DNA of 64,000 bases, taken from the NCBI GenBank assembly GCA_937919625.1, contig CALFRK010000001.1:21841-85840 (forward strand), in the 5' to 3' direction. The notes under the pieces were generated by a model. That model was not told where the DNA came from. It did not search any database and worked only from the letters and a program-made list of their open reading frames with translations. Positions 6,970 through 15,821 of this stretch are shown piece after piece. Within the stretch, counting starts at the first letter, position 1; each line of letters opens with the position of its first letter. Origin of the DNA: an uncultured Ilumatobacter sp. (GTDB lineage: Bacteria > Actinomycetota > Acidimicrobiia > Acidimicrobiales > Ilumatobacteraceae). Made by a program: the position numbers and the translations under genes.

Positions 6970-9429
6970 ATGGTGGAGGTGCCGTCACGGGCTCGGGTCG
7001 TGATCATCGGAGGCGGCGTGATCGGAACGTCGATCGCATACCACTTGGGCCATCTTGGATGGACCGACACAGTGCTGGTCGAGCGCGACCAACTCACCTC
7101 TGGAACCACCTGGCACGCCGCCGGGTTGATGGTCACATTCGGATCGACGTCGGAAACATCGACAGAGCTACGCAAGTACACCCGCGACCTCTACACCCAC
7201 CTCGAAGCCGAGACCGGTCTGGCGACGGGATTCAAGCCGGTCGGGTTCGTCGAGCTGGCCGCCGACGAGGGTCGCCTCGAGGAGTACCGGCGGGTCGCCG
7301 CCTTCAACCGCTATTGCGGCGTCGACGTACACGAGATCTCACCGGCCGAGGTGGGCGAGCTGTTCCCACTCGCCCGCACCGATGATCTGCTGGCCGGCTT
7401 CTACGTAGAAGGCGACGGGCGGGTCAACCCCGTCGACGCCACGATGTCGCTCGCCCGTGGGGCACGCCAACAAGGTGTCACGATCGCCCAGGGCGTCACC
7501 GTCACCGACGTCATCGTGCGTGACGGCACCGTGCGTGGCGTTGTCACCGATCACGGCACGATCGAATGTGAGTACGTCGTCAATGCGGCCGGCATGTGGG
7601 CCCGCCAGCTCGGCGAACTGTCAGGCGTCACGATTCCGCTCCAAGCGGCCGAGCACTACTACATGATCACCGACCAAATGGACGGGATCGACCCAAGCTG
7701 GCCCGTGATCGAGGATCCAGCCAACTACGGCTACTACCGCGAGGAAGTCGGCGGGCTGATGATCGGGCTGTTCGAGCCGGTGTGCGCGCCGTGGAAGGTC
7801 GAGGGCATCCCCGGCGACGCCTCGTTCACCACGCTGCCACCCGACTGGGACCGCATGGGTCCGTACGTCGAGGCGGCGATGAGCCGCGTGCCCGCCGCCT
7901 ACAACACGGGCATCCGCACCTTCTTCTGCGGGCCAGAGAGTTTCACTCCCGACCTGCGGCCGATCGTCGGCCCTGCGCCAGAGGTGCGCAATTATTTTGT
8001 GGCCGCCGGGCTCAACTCGATCGGCATCCTGAGCGGCCCCGGGATCGGGCGGATGGTCGCCCATTGGATCGTCGATGGCGACCCTGGCGGCGACGTCACC
8101 GGCATGCACCCGGCCCGCCTGCAGCCGCATCAGGCCACCGCCGAGTACCGCCGCACCCGCACGGTCGAGGCGCTCGGCATGGTGTATCAGTGCCACTATC
8201 CCAACCGTTCGATGAAGACAGCCCGCGGTGCCAAACTGTCGCCGCTGCACGACCGGTTGCTCGCAGAGGGCGCCCATTTCCGCGAGGTCAGTTTGTGGGA
8301 GGGCGCCGACTGGTTCGCCGGGGCCGGTCACGCACCCGACCCCGGCCCGCTCACCTGGCGACGCCCGTCGTTCTGGGCGCAGTGGGAGGCCGAGCATCAT
8401 GCCTGCCGCAACGGCGTGATCTTGATGGACATGAGCTTCATGTCGAAGTTCCAGGTTGACGGACCGGGTGCGGGGCAGCTGCTCGAGCGCCTCTCGGCCA
8501 ACGCCGTCAACGGCGATGTGGGCACGATCACCTACACGCAGTGGCTCAACGAGCGAGGCCTGCTCGAGGCCGACTTGACCGTCACCAAGCTCGACGACGA
8601 GTCATTCTTCGTGGTCGCCACCGACACCGCTCACCGCCACGTCGAAGCACATCTGCGCCGAGCCGCCGACGAAGCAGGCAACGGCACAAGCGTGGCCGAC
8701 GTGACATCCGACTACGCCCAGATCAATCTCCAAGGGCCGCTCTCGCGCCAGGTGCTCCAGGCGGTCACGTCGATCGACCTGTCGAATCGGGCGTTCCCGT
8801 TCCGCTCTGCTCGCGAGATCAAAATCGGGTCAGCACGAGTGCTATGTGTTCGGATCACATATCTCGGTGAGCTCGGCTACGAGCTTTATGTTTCCGCCGA
8901 GCATGCCGTTCAGGTGCACGACGTGCTGCTCGAAGCCGGCCGACCGTTCGGGCTGCGCCACGCTGGATTGAAGGCCCTGTCGAGCTTGCGACTGGAGAAG
9001 GGCTACCGCGACTACGGCCACGACATCGACAACACCGACGGCCCTCTCGAAGCCGGATTCAGGTTCGCGATGGCGTTCGACAAACCGGGCGGCTTCGTCG
9101 GTCGTGAGGCGGTGCTGGCGCGCCGTGACGCCGGGCCGCTCCCCCGGCGGCTCGTGTCGATACAACTGCTCGACCCGGACCCCCTGCTGTACCACGCCGA
9201 GGTGATCCGCCGAAACGGCCAACCCGTCGGATACGTGCGGGCCGGCTCGTACGGGCACACCGTCGGTGGCGCCGTCGGACTCGCCATGATCGCGGCCGAC
9301 GGCGAGCCGATCACGTTCGACTGGCTCACGGCCGCCCGGTGGACCGTCGAGGTGAACGGCGCCGAGTACCCGGCGCTGACAGCCCTGCGCCCGCTGTACG
9401 ACCCCACCAACGACCGCATCAAAGCCTGA
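6970..9429 (+). CDS. FAD-dependent dimethylglycine/sarcosine dehydrogenase-like protein
   Basis: The 819-residue multidomain flavoenzyme has an N-terminal Rossmann FAD site VVIIGGGVIGTSIAYHLG (~9-26), the DAO fold with SGTTWHAAGLM, a linker FAO_M-type domain, then GcvT folate-binding (MSFMSKFQVDG near 487; YLGELGYELYVS near 635) and the GCV_T_C barrel at the end. Enzymes of this build demethylate dimethylglycine, sarcosine or related N-methyl amines and hand the one-carbon unit to tetrahydrofolate. It is transcribed divergently from the ABC importer, consistent with import followed by oxidation. ATG 6970 is supported by a leaderless-type -10 box. The true substrate cannot be fixed from sequence alone. 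Confidence 0.92.
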   Translation: MVEVPSRARVVIIGGGVIGTSIAYHLGHLGWTDTVLVERDQLTSGTTWHAAGLMVTFGSTSETSTELRKYTRDLYTHLEAETGLATGFKPVGFVELAADEGRLEEYRRVAAFNRYCGVDVHEISPAEVGELFPLARTDDLLAGFYVEGDGRVNPVDATMSLARGARQQGVTIAQGVTVTDVIVRDGTVRGVVTDHGTIECEYVVNAAGMWARQLGELSGVTIPLQAAEHYYMITDQMDGIDPSWPVIEDPANYGYYREEVGGLMIGLFEPVCAPWKVEGIPGDASFTTLPPDWDRMGPYVEAAMSRVPAAYNTGIRTFFCGPESFTPDLRPIVGPAPEVRNYFVAAGLNSIGILSGPGIGRMVAHWIVDGDPGGDVTGMHPARLQPHQATAEYRRTRTVEALGMVYQCHYPNRSMKTARGAKLSPLHDRLLAEGAHFREVSLWEGADWFAGAGHAPDPGPLTWRRPSFWAQWEAEHHACRNGVILMDMSFMSKFQVDGPGAGQLLERLSANAVNGDVGTITYTQWLNERGLLEADLTVTKLDDESFFVVATDTAHRHVEAHLRRAADEAGNGTSVADVTSDYAQINLQGPLSRQVLQAVTSIDLSNRAFPFRSAREIKIGSARVLCVRITYLGELGYELYVSAEHAVQVHDVLLEAGRPFGLRHAGLKALSSLRLEKGYRDYGHDIDNTDGPLEAGFRFAMAFDKPGGFVGREAVLARRDAGPLPRRLVSIQLLDPDPLLYHAEVIRRNGQPVGYVRAGSYGHTVGGAVGLAMIAADGEPITFDWLTAARWTVEVNGAEYPALTALRPLYDPTNDRIKA

Positions 9430-9446
9430 CCAGGGGGCGTTCTCCG

Positions 9447-9716
9447 TTAGGGTGACGGCAGCTCGTAGACCGCGTCCTCTTCGATGAAGATGCATTCGCC
9501 AGGGCATTCGAGTGCGGCGGCGATCACGTTCGACTCGAGCTTGCGTGGCACAGGCACCATGCTCGGGCGTCCACCGGGTCCGGCCGGGGCCTGGCTGGTC
9601 GACACATCACGCACATACGAGATGCCGTCCTCCTGCAGCACGAACACCTCGGGGCAGTGGTCGGTACACAAGCCGTCACCCGTACACAGGTCCTGATCGA
9701 TCCAGACGTGCATCAT
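9447..9716 (-). CDS. Single-cluster ferredoxin with Asp as second ligand
   Basis: The 89-residue ferredoxin has the first cluster segment C11-T-G-D14-G-L-C17-T-D-H-C21-P and a closing C71-P-G-E-C75. Asp sits where the second Cys of the usual CxxCxxCxxxCP motif belongs, exactly as at D14 in Pyrococcus furiosus ferredoxin, and the numbering matches. Such proteins hold a 4Fe-4S cluster with one Asp ligand, or a 3Fe-4S form, and transfer single electrons, often to cytochromes P450 or oxidoreductases. The start at the ATG pair 9716/9713 follows a GGGGAG site. The upstream extension of the frame is not conserved-looking. It converges with the flavoprotein gene (17-nt gap). Confidence 0.88.
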   Translation of the reverse strand: MMHVWIDQDLCTGDGLCTDHCPEVFVLQEDGISYVRDVSTSQAPAGPGGRPSMVPVPRKLESNVIAAALECPGECIFIEEDAVYELPSP

Positions 9717-9917
9717 ACCCACTCCCCAAGCGTGGATGATCGCCAGCAGCACGTCAATGGCCGCCCGTTCCTCTGGCTTCCCGAGCCTGCCACGCTCACA
9801 CGAACAGCCGATCGCGGAACACGACGCTGACGATGACCACTGCGACAATCAATGTGGACAGCGCCCACGGCGGTCATGCCCGGTCTGTCGCGCACTGTCG
9901 GCGAAACGGTTCGGACG
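9717..9917. other. Intergenic, no convincing gene
   Basis: This 201-nt stretch separates the ferredoxin start from the end of the next minus-strand gene. One minus-strand frame encodes a hydrophobic run (LSTLIVAVVIVSVVF) ending at a TGA, but only a TTG could start it and no ribosome site is visible. It may be a relic or a very small membrane peptide. Confidence 0.3.
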
Positions 9918-10649
9918 TCACGTGAGCGCAGTGACGTCGCCGACGAGGGCGACGAGCCCGAGCACGGCGATACCGAGCCAACCGGCGCGTGCGAGCAATG
10001 TTGCGGGACGGCTACGGGTCCATGCCATCAGGGGGGTCCGTTCTCGAACCCCCAACCAGATCGTGAAGATCAGTGCACCGGGAGCGAGCACGACGATCGT
10101 GAGCGGGAAACAGGCGAACAACACAACGGGCAGGATCCACCGGACGCGGCCGCGGGCATTCAACGTCGGGTCGCTGACACGGTCGACCACGGCGCCGATC
10201 GCGGCCCCGAACAGCGCCGGCAACAACACGAACAGGCCGATCGCCAACCACATCGGTTTGAGCACACGGAAATCGATGCCGTCGGCGTGCACCAGCATCG
10301 ATCCGACGACAACACCGCTGGCCAGCGCGACGGTTAATCGTTGGAACCACAGCGGACCGATCAGTCGAGGTGCAACGCACTGATATGCAGCTACGCCGAT
10401 GATCCCGACTGCTGCACCGAGCAGCAGCAAGTTGTAGGAGCCCCCGAGGGTGAACTCGCCGATCGTGAAGTCGTCGTCGCTCTGGCGCCCGATCACCGAG
10501 TCCGGAGACGTCAGACGGAGGGCCAACATCGCCAGGCGGCTGCCGATACCGACCACGATCGCGCCGGTACCGATCCCCGCCACCACGAGGACACGGATCT
10601 GTTCGAGCACGAGCCGGTTAAGCGACCTGGGCGCGGGAGCGGGCGTCAT
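9918..10649 (-). CDS. Multi-pass membrane protein of unknown function
   Basis: The 243-residue protein has about six predicted transmembrane stretches (for example VLVVAGIGTGAIVVGIGSRLAMLAL, PMWLAIGLFVLLPALFGAAIGA, LPVVLFACFPLTIVVLAPG). I do not recognise a family. ATG 10649 is chosen because an AAAGG ribosome site lies 7-11 nt upstream and the remaining frame to 10778 is uncharged non-membrane sequence. It lies 67 nt after the last ABC-2-type gene on the same strand and may belong to that cassette, though it is not translationally coupled. Confidence 0.7.
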   Translation of the reverse strand: MTPAPAPRSLNRLVLEQIRVLVVAGIGTGAIVVGIGSRLAMLALRLTSPDSVIGRQSDDDFTIGEFTLGGSYNLLLLGAAVGIIGVAAYQCVAPRLIGPLWFQRLTVALASGVVVGSMLVHADGIDFRVLKPMWLAIGLFVLLPALFGAAIGAVVDRVSDPTLNARGRVRWILPVVLFACFPLTIVVLAPGALIFTIWLGVRERTPLMAWTRSRPATLLARAGWLGIAVLGLVALVGDVTALT

Positions 10650-10716
10650 GTCGTCGCCTTTCGTGAACCATGCATCGACGACGCCATCAGCGACCATCGG
10701 GTGATGAATGGGTGGT

Positions 10717-11382
10717 TCATGTGGGCAGCTTGCTCCGCTCGGCGGGCACTGACAAGATCTGCCGGCGGGCGGGATCACGGCTGAGCAACAGGAACCCGGC
10801 CAACGAAACGAGACCGATCACGCTCCAGCGAACGTGCACGATTCGCCATGCCGGGCTGGGACCGCTCCACAACCAATCCAACGTGCGCGGTGTGAACACG
10901 GTGCACACCGTCAACACCGACACGGCGGCCGTTGCACGGACCCCCGACCCACGCCACCCCAACGTGGAGGTGATCATCGCAGCGAGAACCCAGCCAACCG
11001 AGATCAGGGCTGCCACCTCGATCAGCAAGCCGCCCAACGGCAACTCCCCCGTTCGACCGCTCGTCAATCCAACAAAGACTGCGATGGCGAGCCATGCAAG
11101 AGCCCCCATCGCCCCGGTCATCGCCACCGAAGCGACACGACGCCGCGCCATCCCAACCGGTGCAGAGGCAGTGAGCTCTTCGGCGCCGTCTTCCAAACAT
11201 GTCGCGGCCACCGCCGCCACTGCCAGAGCATCGAGCCGGAGCACGAGCACGAGTTCACCCATTCCGTCGTTGACCGAAGCCCACAACGCAGTCGCTACGC
11301 CGCACACGAGCGCCACGCCGCCGAGTGCCGCCCACGGCGTGCGCCGACCAACGACCATCCAGAACGCGGAGACGTCGATCAT
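10717..11382 (-). CDS. ABC-2-type membrane protein (third permease of cassette)
   Basis: The 221-residue protein has about six hydrophobic helices (LGGVALVCGVATALWASV, LAWLAIAVFVGLTSG, VIGLVSLAGFLLL). ATG 11382 overlaps the upstream gene's stop as ATGA, so the two are translationally coupled. It lacks the C-X6-C loop of the two preceding permeases and is shorter. Its position last in the coupled chain suggests an accessory membrane subunit of the exporter. No precise family is recognised. Confidence 0.72.
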   Translation of the reverse strand: MIDVSAFWMVVGRRTPWAALGGVALVCGVATALWASVNDGMGELVLVLRLDALAVAAVAATCLEDGAEELTASAPVGMARRRVASVAMTGAMGALAWLAIAVFVGLTSGRTGELPLGGLLIEVAALISVGWVLAAMITSTLGWRGSGVRATAAVSVLTVCTVFTPRTLDWLWSGPSPAWRIVHVRWSVIGLVSLAGFLLLSRDPARRQILSVPAERSKLPT

Positions 11383-12251
11383 CGGGCGACCACCAGCTCG
11401 AACCGTTCGTAGACGACCCACTGCGCGACCACGAACACGGCGACGGAGGCCAGCGCCGCGCCAAATACCATCCACGTGCGACGATCGCGGTGACGACGCA
11501 GAACGGCGATCGCGATCAACGTCGTAGCTAGGGCGACCAGGTAACCGAGATGCAACCATGGCGTGGTTTGATCGAAGCCGCTCAACGCCAGATCGCAGTT
11601 GGCGTCGGTGTTGTCGCACGCTCCGGTCCATCCGTCGGTGACCCACCCGGTGGCGAGCGGAACCAACCAGACATAGGCATGTGATCCCTCGGCGTGCCAT
11701 CCGCCGAACCACAGGAACTGGATCAACATCGGAAACGCCAGAGCGGCGCCGATCAACCAGCCAGGGAGCCAGCGGGCAAGGACGAGACCCAACGCACCGA
11801 ACACGACGATCGCCAGCGGGCCTTGCAGGAACTGGGCGAAGTTCGGTCGAGGGACGTCGACGCCGGAGTTGACGGTTTGGGTCGAGGTGCCGAGCGACGT
11901 CGACGGCCAGACGACGATCCACACCACCGTCGTCGCCACCAATGCCGCGCATGCCGGCGCAACCCCGGCCAGCCCGAGACCCACGGTTCGGGTCGACGAC
12001 CCCGACGGAAGCACATCGAGCAAGGGGCCGGTGTGGTTGAACCGGCTTCTGCGCGCCGCCATCGCGACGAGCACCGTCACAGCGAAGCACGTGAAAATGA
12101 GCCCATAACCCGTGAGCACGAAGTGCGTGTCGTCCGCGTTGTCGACCAGAGCAGCCCACAGAACGGCCGGAATCATCGACAACCAGATGATCGGATTGCG
12201 AACCAACCGCCTTCCTTCCAGCTCCGCAAGAATCACCGCGACGTTCGTCAC
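11379..12251 (-). CDS. ABC-2-type permease, paralogue B
   Basis: The 290-residue protein has about six transmembrane helices. A non-cytoplasmic loop contains C-DNTDAN-C followed by DLALSGFD and WLHLGYLVALA. The same layout, with a C-X6-C pair and HLGYLVALA, occurs in the neighbouring permease (12248-13144), so the two arose by tandem duplication. GTG 12251 forms a GTGA overlap with the upstream stop. It probably forms the membrane channel with paralogue A, powered by the ATPase at 13141-14001. Substrate unknown. Confidence 0.8.
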   Translation of the reverse strand: MTNVAVILAELEGRRLVRNPIIWLSMIPAVLWAALVDNADDTHFVLTGYGLIFTCFAVTVLVAMAARRSRFNHTGPLLDVLPSGSSTRTVGLGLAGVAPACAALVATTVVWIVVWPSTSLGTSTQTVNSGVDVPRPNFAQFLQGPLAIVVFGALGLVLARWLPGWLIGAALAFPMLIQFLWFGGWHAEGSHAYVWLVPLATGWVTDGWTGACDNTDANCDLALSGFDQTTPWLHLGYLVALATTLIAIAVLRRHRDRRTWMVFGAALASVAVFVVAQWVVYERFELVVAR

Positions 12252-13144
12252 GGGGTTCCGAACGACTGGAATGTGGTCGCTTGTACTACGGCCAACGACA
12301 CAGCCGCTGCGAGCCCGAGTCCGAACGCCGACCATGTCCGCACGTCACGGCGGTGACGCAGCACGGCGATCGCGCCGAACAGGAATGCGAGGGCGACGAG
12401 ATACCCGAGGTGCCACCACGGGGTCACGCGATCGAAACCACTGACCGGCAGGTCGCACCGTCTATCGAACTCGCCGCACCCGACCCACTCATCGTTGACG
12501 ACACCGTGGGCGAGAAATCCGCCAACACCGAGCCAGTTGGCGGAACTCGTCGCTGTACCCACGAACAGCCCGAAGAAGGCGACCTGCACGATCAAAAAGA
12601 ACGGGGTCGGCACGATCACCAGCCAGGTCGGGATCCACCTGACGAGCGCCACGGCCAGCGTGGTGAACGCCAACAACGCCACCGGGCCCTGCAACATCTG
12701 TGCCACGGTGGGTCGCGGGATGTCGATGGCACCGACACCATCGATGTCGAAGTCGGTACCGAGGCTGGCCCCCGGCCGGATCACGGCGAGCATGACGAGC
12801 ATTGTGAGCATCACCACGACGGCGGGGCCAAGGTTCGCCAAGGCGTGTGCGACGCTGCGTCGATCATTGCCGACCGCGAGCGTGCCAAGCAGTTCCTCGG
12901 TGTGTTCCATCCGGCCACGCAGCACGGCGAAGACGACCGCGACGAACAGCACCAGACCCGGCACTGCGAAGCCATAGCCGAGCAGCAGCATGTACTTCGT
13001 GAGCGGCTGCGATCCGATGCTGGGGCCTCCCCACATCGCCACGCCCAACCACCAGCCGGTCAGGGCAAACGCGACCCAGACCGCCGGGTTGCGGATCAGT
13101 CGCTCGCTCTCGACACGAGACAGCGCGGCGACCGGCGTGTTCAC
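12248..13144 (-). CDS. ABC-2-type permease, paralogue A
   Basis: The 298-residue integral membrane protein begins NTPVAALSRVESERLIRNPAVW, a cytoplasmic helix typical of ABC-2 permeases, then has six hydrophobic helices. An external loop holds C-GEFDRR-C before GFDRVTPWWHLGYLVALA. GTG 13144 overlaps the ATPase stop as GTGA. It is a tandem paralogue of 11379-12251. The two Cys in each paralogue could form an extracytoplasmic disulfide. Confidence 0.82.
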   Translation of the reverse strand: MNTPVAALSRVESERLIRNPAVWVAFALTGWWLGVAMWGGPSIGSQPLTKYMLLLGYGFAVPGLVLFVAVVFAVLRGRMEHTEELLGTLAVGNDRRSVAHALANLGPAVVVMLTMLVMLAVIRPGASLGTDFDIDGVGAIDIPRPTVAQMLQGPVALLAFTTLAVALVRWIPTWLVIVPTPFFLIVQVAFFGLFVGTATSSANWLGVGGFLAHGVVNDEWVGCGEFDRRCDLPVSGFDRVTPWWHLGYLVALAFLFGAIAVLRHRRDVRTWSAFGLGLAAAVSLAVVQATTFQSFGTP

Positions 13145-14001
13145 GCCACGGCCTCGTCGGGGACACGGCCGCCGAGCAGCAGATACCCGTCCTGAACGGT
13201 CGGCGTGATCAGCTCGGCGGCGGCCGGCGCCGTACCGACGTTGCGATGGCGACCTTCTCCGGTACGCCACGAGACCAGAGCACGAGGGTCGGGAACGTCG
13301 GCCAGCCAGACCTGATCTTTGGCCAGCGCAGCCAACTCGACAGGCGTACCGTCGAACGTGATCCGGCCGAGGTTCATCACCACGACCCGGTCACACAACG
13401 CTTCGACGTCTTCGGTCATGTGTGTCGACAACACGACACAGCGTCGCTCGGCGTGTTGCGAAACGAGCCCACGGAATCGCAGCCGTTGCTCGGGATCCAG
13501 GCCGACCGTGGGCTCGTCGAGTACGAGCAACGCTGGATCGCCCAACAGGGATTGGGCGAGCGCCACACGGCGGCGCATGCCGCCCGACAGCTTGCGGATC
13601 TTTTTCGAGCTCACGTCGCCGAGGTCGACCGCCTCGACCACGCGGCGCACCTCATCGCGCCGCGTTCGGCGATCGGTGTGTTCTTTGAGGATCGCGATGT
13701 AGTCGACAAAGTCGAACACCGTGAAGTTCTCGTACAACCCGACCTCTTGCGGCACGTAGCCGAGCTTGCGCCGAATCTCGAGGCGGCCCTCCGCGTCGGC
13801 AGGGTCGTGACCGAGCACGTTGACCGTGCCAGCGGTCGGCGCCAGTGAGGTGGCCAGAATCCGCATCAACGTCGTCTTGCCCGCCCCGTTCGGCCCGAGC
13901 AGGCCGAGTACCCCGGCACCGACATCGAGGTCGAGTTCGGCGACCGCCTGCGAGCGGCCGTACCGCTTGGTCAGCCCTCGAATGTTCACATACGAACCCA
14001 T
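13141..14001 (-). CDS. ABC transporter ATP-binding protein (ABC-2/DrrA type)
   Basis: The 286-residue ATPase has Walker A GPNGAGKTT (near residue 35), Q-loop GYVPQEVGLYENFT, signature LSGGMRRRVALAQSLL, Walker B LLVLDEPTVGLDP and H-loop STHMTEDVEALCD. The short C-terminal tail without TOBE and the VGLD box are usual for exporters of the DrrA/CcmA type. Its start codon shares one base with the anti-sigma stop (TGATG), and its stop overlaps the permease start, so expression is tied to the sigma/anti-sigma genes. Confidence 0.92.
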   Translation of the reverse strand: MGSYVNIRGLTKRYGRSQAVAELDLDVGAGVLGLLGPNGAGKTTLMRILATSLAPTAGTVNVLGHDPADAEGRLEIRRKLGYVPQEVGLYENFTVFDFVDYIAILKEHTDRRTRRDEVRRVVEAVDLGDVSSKKIRKLSGGMRRRVALAQSLLGDPALLVLDEPTVGLDPEQRLRFRGLVSQHAERRCVVLSTHMTEDVEALCDRVVVMNLGRITFDGTPVELAALAKDQVWLADVPDPRALVSWRTGEGRHRNVGTAPAAAELITPTVQDGYLLLGGRVPDEAVA

Positions 14002-14816
14002 CAGCCCTCCCTGTATTCGAACGTTGTATGTCGCACGACCATGGTCAGGGCGCCTGCGATGGCAATGCCGATCGAGACGAACTGGATTTGCCCCGCAAAG
14101 GCGTCGAGCAACTCGCGGCGTGGAGCGCGAATGAGAATCGGTGTCGAGATCCACGCCCCCACGACGATCATCGTGGCGATTTCGAGATCAACCCAGCTCG
14201 ACAGCGCCAGGGCTCCGAGCGTCAGTGCCAGCGTCGGCAGCAGCCAGGCAACCGACAACCAACCGCGATCGAGCAACATCGGTACCGACAACGCAGTCAG
14301 GGCGATTGCCGGCACCACCGATGCGGCGGTGCGGATCAACACGATCCGCAATGTCGATGTCGGTGTCACCGATAGCACCGCGTGGGCAGGATCGGCCCAC
14401 CGCCCAAATGCCCCGGCCGTAGCGACGAGCGGCCCGATCGGAGCCAGCATCAAGAACGCGCTGAACGCCCCGTCGCCACCCGACCACGACGCGACGAGGG
14501 CCATCGCGACGCTGATCGCCACCGCGATCACATACGAGAGGCGGGCGCGACTCGTGGCGGCGACGATCCGCGAGGACGTGTCCGAGCAGCCGAGCCACCG
14601 AAGCGTCCGTTCGGCCCATCCCAACCGTGGCCGGTCGAGGGCGTCGGAGATCTCGCTCCACACGAATGCCAACAGGTCGTCCTCGACCGCCACGCCGACT
14701 GTCGCCCGACATCGGTCACAGGCGAGCAGGTGCGATTCGATCGACGAGGTACTCGTCGAGTCGAGTCGTCGAGCGACATACCGCTGTGCCGACTGTTCGT
14801 CCACGTGCCAGGTCAT
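14001..14816 (-). CDS. Zinc-finger anti-sigma factor fused to polytopic membrane domain
   Basis: The 271-residue protein has a zf-HC2-type site H29-LLA-C33-DR-C36 in its N-terminal 45 residues (the anti-sigma domain), then, after a linker, about six transmembrane helices from residue ~92 (SYVIAVAISVAMALVASW ... IAIAGALTMVV). It should bind and restrain the ECF sigma factor encoded just upstream (ATGA overlap) at the membrane. The large polytopic part, instead of one helix, and its coupling to an ABC exporter suggest that transporter or envelope state may be sensed through the membrane domain; this is inference. Confidence 0.85.
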   Translation of the reverse strand: MTWHVDEQSAQRYVARRLDSTSTSSIESHLLACDRCRATVGVAVEDDLLAFVWSEISDALDRPRLGWAERTLRWLGCSDTSSRIVAATSRARLSYVIAVAISVAMALVASWSGGDGAFSAFLMLAPIGPLVATAGAFGRWADPAHAVLSVTPTSTLRIVLIRTAASVVPAIALTALSVPMLLDRGWLSVAWLLPTLALTLGALALSSWVDLEIATMIVVGAWISTPILIRAPRRELLDAFAGQIQFVSIGIAIAGALTMVVRHTTFEYREG

Positions 14817-15379
14817 GCCAAGGCTCCTCTCAGTTCGACTCGCGCCCGCATCATGCGCGTCTTCACCGTTCCCGCTGGGATCCCCAGCAACTGACCCGCC
14901 TCACGGGTCGTGAGGCCATCGAGCACCGTCGCCTGCACGACCGCTCGCAGCTCGGGTGACAGCGACCTGAGCGCCCCCGCCAGATCACCGTGTTCGGTGC
15001 CGGACAGCACCAGGTCCTCCACATCGGCCAGCACATCGACCGCGTTCGGGTTCGCCGGCACGGGCTCCGGGCGACGCTTGCGAAGGATGCCGATCAAACG
15101 GCGAATCGCGATCGACCACATCCACCCGGCCGCAGCCCCGGTTCCTTGATAACTGTGAGCTCCTCGCCACACAGCGACGAAGGTGTCCTGCAAAGCCTCG
15201 GCGATCAACCCATCGTCGGCACAACGGTGTCGCAGGCGGGCGAGCAGCCAGCCTGCGTGCCGTCGATACAGCTCGGTGAGCGCGTCACGATGCTGATCGG
15301 CGACCATCGCCAGCAACTCCGCATCGCTGCAGCCCCCAAGACGGTTGTGCATACCCGTACTGTCGCGCCGATCAGACAC
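14813..15379 (-). CDS. ECF-family RNA polymerase sigma factor
   Basis: The 188-residue protein has sigma region 2 (ALTELYRRHAGWLLARLRHR ... EALQDTFVAVWRGAHSY, ~33-79) and region 4 (LSPELRAVVQATVLDGLTTREAGQLLGIPAGTVKTRMMRAR, ~140-180) without region 3, the ECF plan. It probably directs transcription of its own cassette under control of the downstream zinc-finger anti-sigma. GTG 15379 and an internal ATG at 15352 are both possible starts. No good ribosome site precedes either, and the sequence does not show a clear -35/-10 for autoregulation. Confidence 0.92.
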   Translation of the reverse strand: MSDRRDSTGMHNRLGGCSDAELLAMVADQHRDALTELYRRHAGWLLARLRHRCADDGLIAEALQDTFVAVWRGAHSYQGTGAAAGWMWSIAIRRLIGILRKRRPEPVPANPNAVDVLADVEDLVLSGTEHGDLAGALRSLSPELRAVVQATVLDGLTTREAGQLLGIPAGTVKTRMMRARVELRGALA

Positions 15380-15809
15380 ACCGGTTCACCAAACCCGAGA
15401 CCACTGCGCAGTGACAACCCCAGACCTGCCCCGCCACGGGCGGAGCGACCATTCGTCGGTGGCGATTCAGGTCGCATCGTGTTGGGCGACCAGCCGGTTC
15501 AAAGCGCGCCCGAATGGCTCTCCAACATGTCGTCGCCCGGCCAGCGCAGCTCCATCAACCAAATCACGATTTGGTGGTGGAACCCGAACATCGCGGGCTT
15601 CGGCTGACGCCGCCCTGTTGGTCGTCGACCGCGGAAGAACGTACACACTGTCGACATGCCAACAGCACTCGACCACATGCGACACCATCCCGGCTATCGG
15701 CCGTCGCCATCGCCCGTCGTGCGTGGAATGTTCCTCACCGCCTGCGGCGACCAGGACGCCTGCTACAACCGTTACTCCAGGTGCCGGCTTGGGCACCTTT
15801 GGTAACGGG
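15380..15809. other. 430-nt intergenic region with a possible 49-aa ORF
   Basis: This gap lies between the divergent ECF sigma gene and GDP-fucose synthase. The longer open frames on both strands have shadow-like composition (Arg/Pro-rich, no motifs). A small plus-strand ORF, ATG 15656 to TAA 15805, would encode a 49-residue Cys-containing peptide (TACGDQDACYNRYSRC), but no ribosome site or -10 box fits it. Otherwise I see only the -10 box of the next gene. Confidence 0.35.
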
Positions 15810-15815
15810 TAACGT
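15810..15815 (+). promoter_or_regulatory. -10 box TAACGT, leaderless
   Basis: TAACGT ends 6 nt before ATG 15822. Confidence 0.6.
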
Positions 15816-15821
15816 CTGCGC

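Noticed and set aside
9747..9890. Hydrophobic segment LSTLIVAVVIVSVVF on the minus strand as a gene
   Set aside because: A TGA lies just upstream in frame, the only possible start is TTG, and no -10 box or ribosome site fits.
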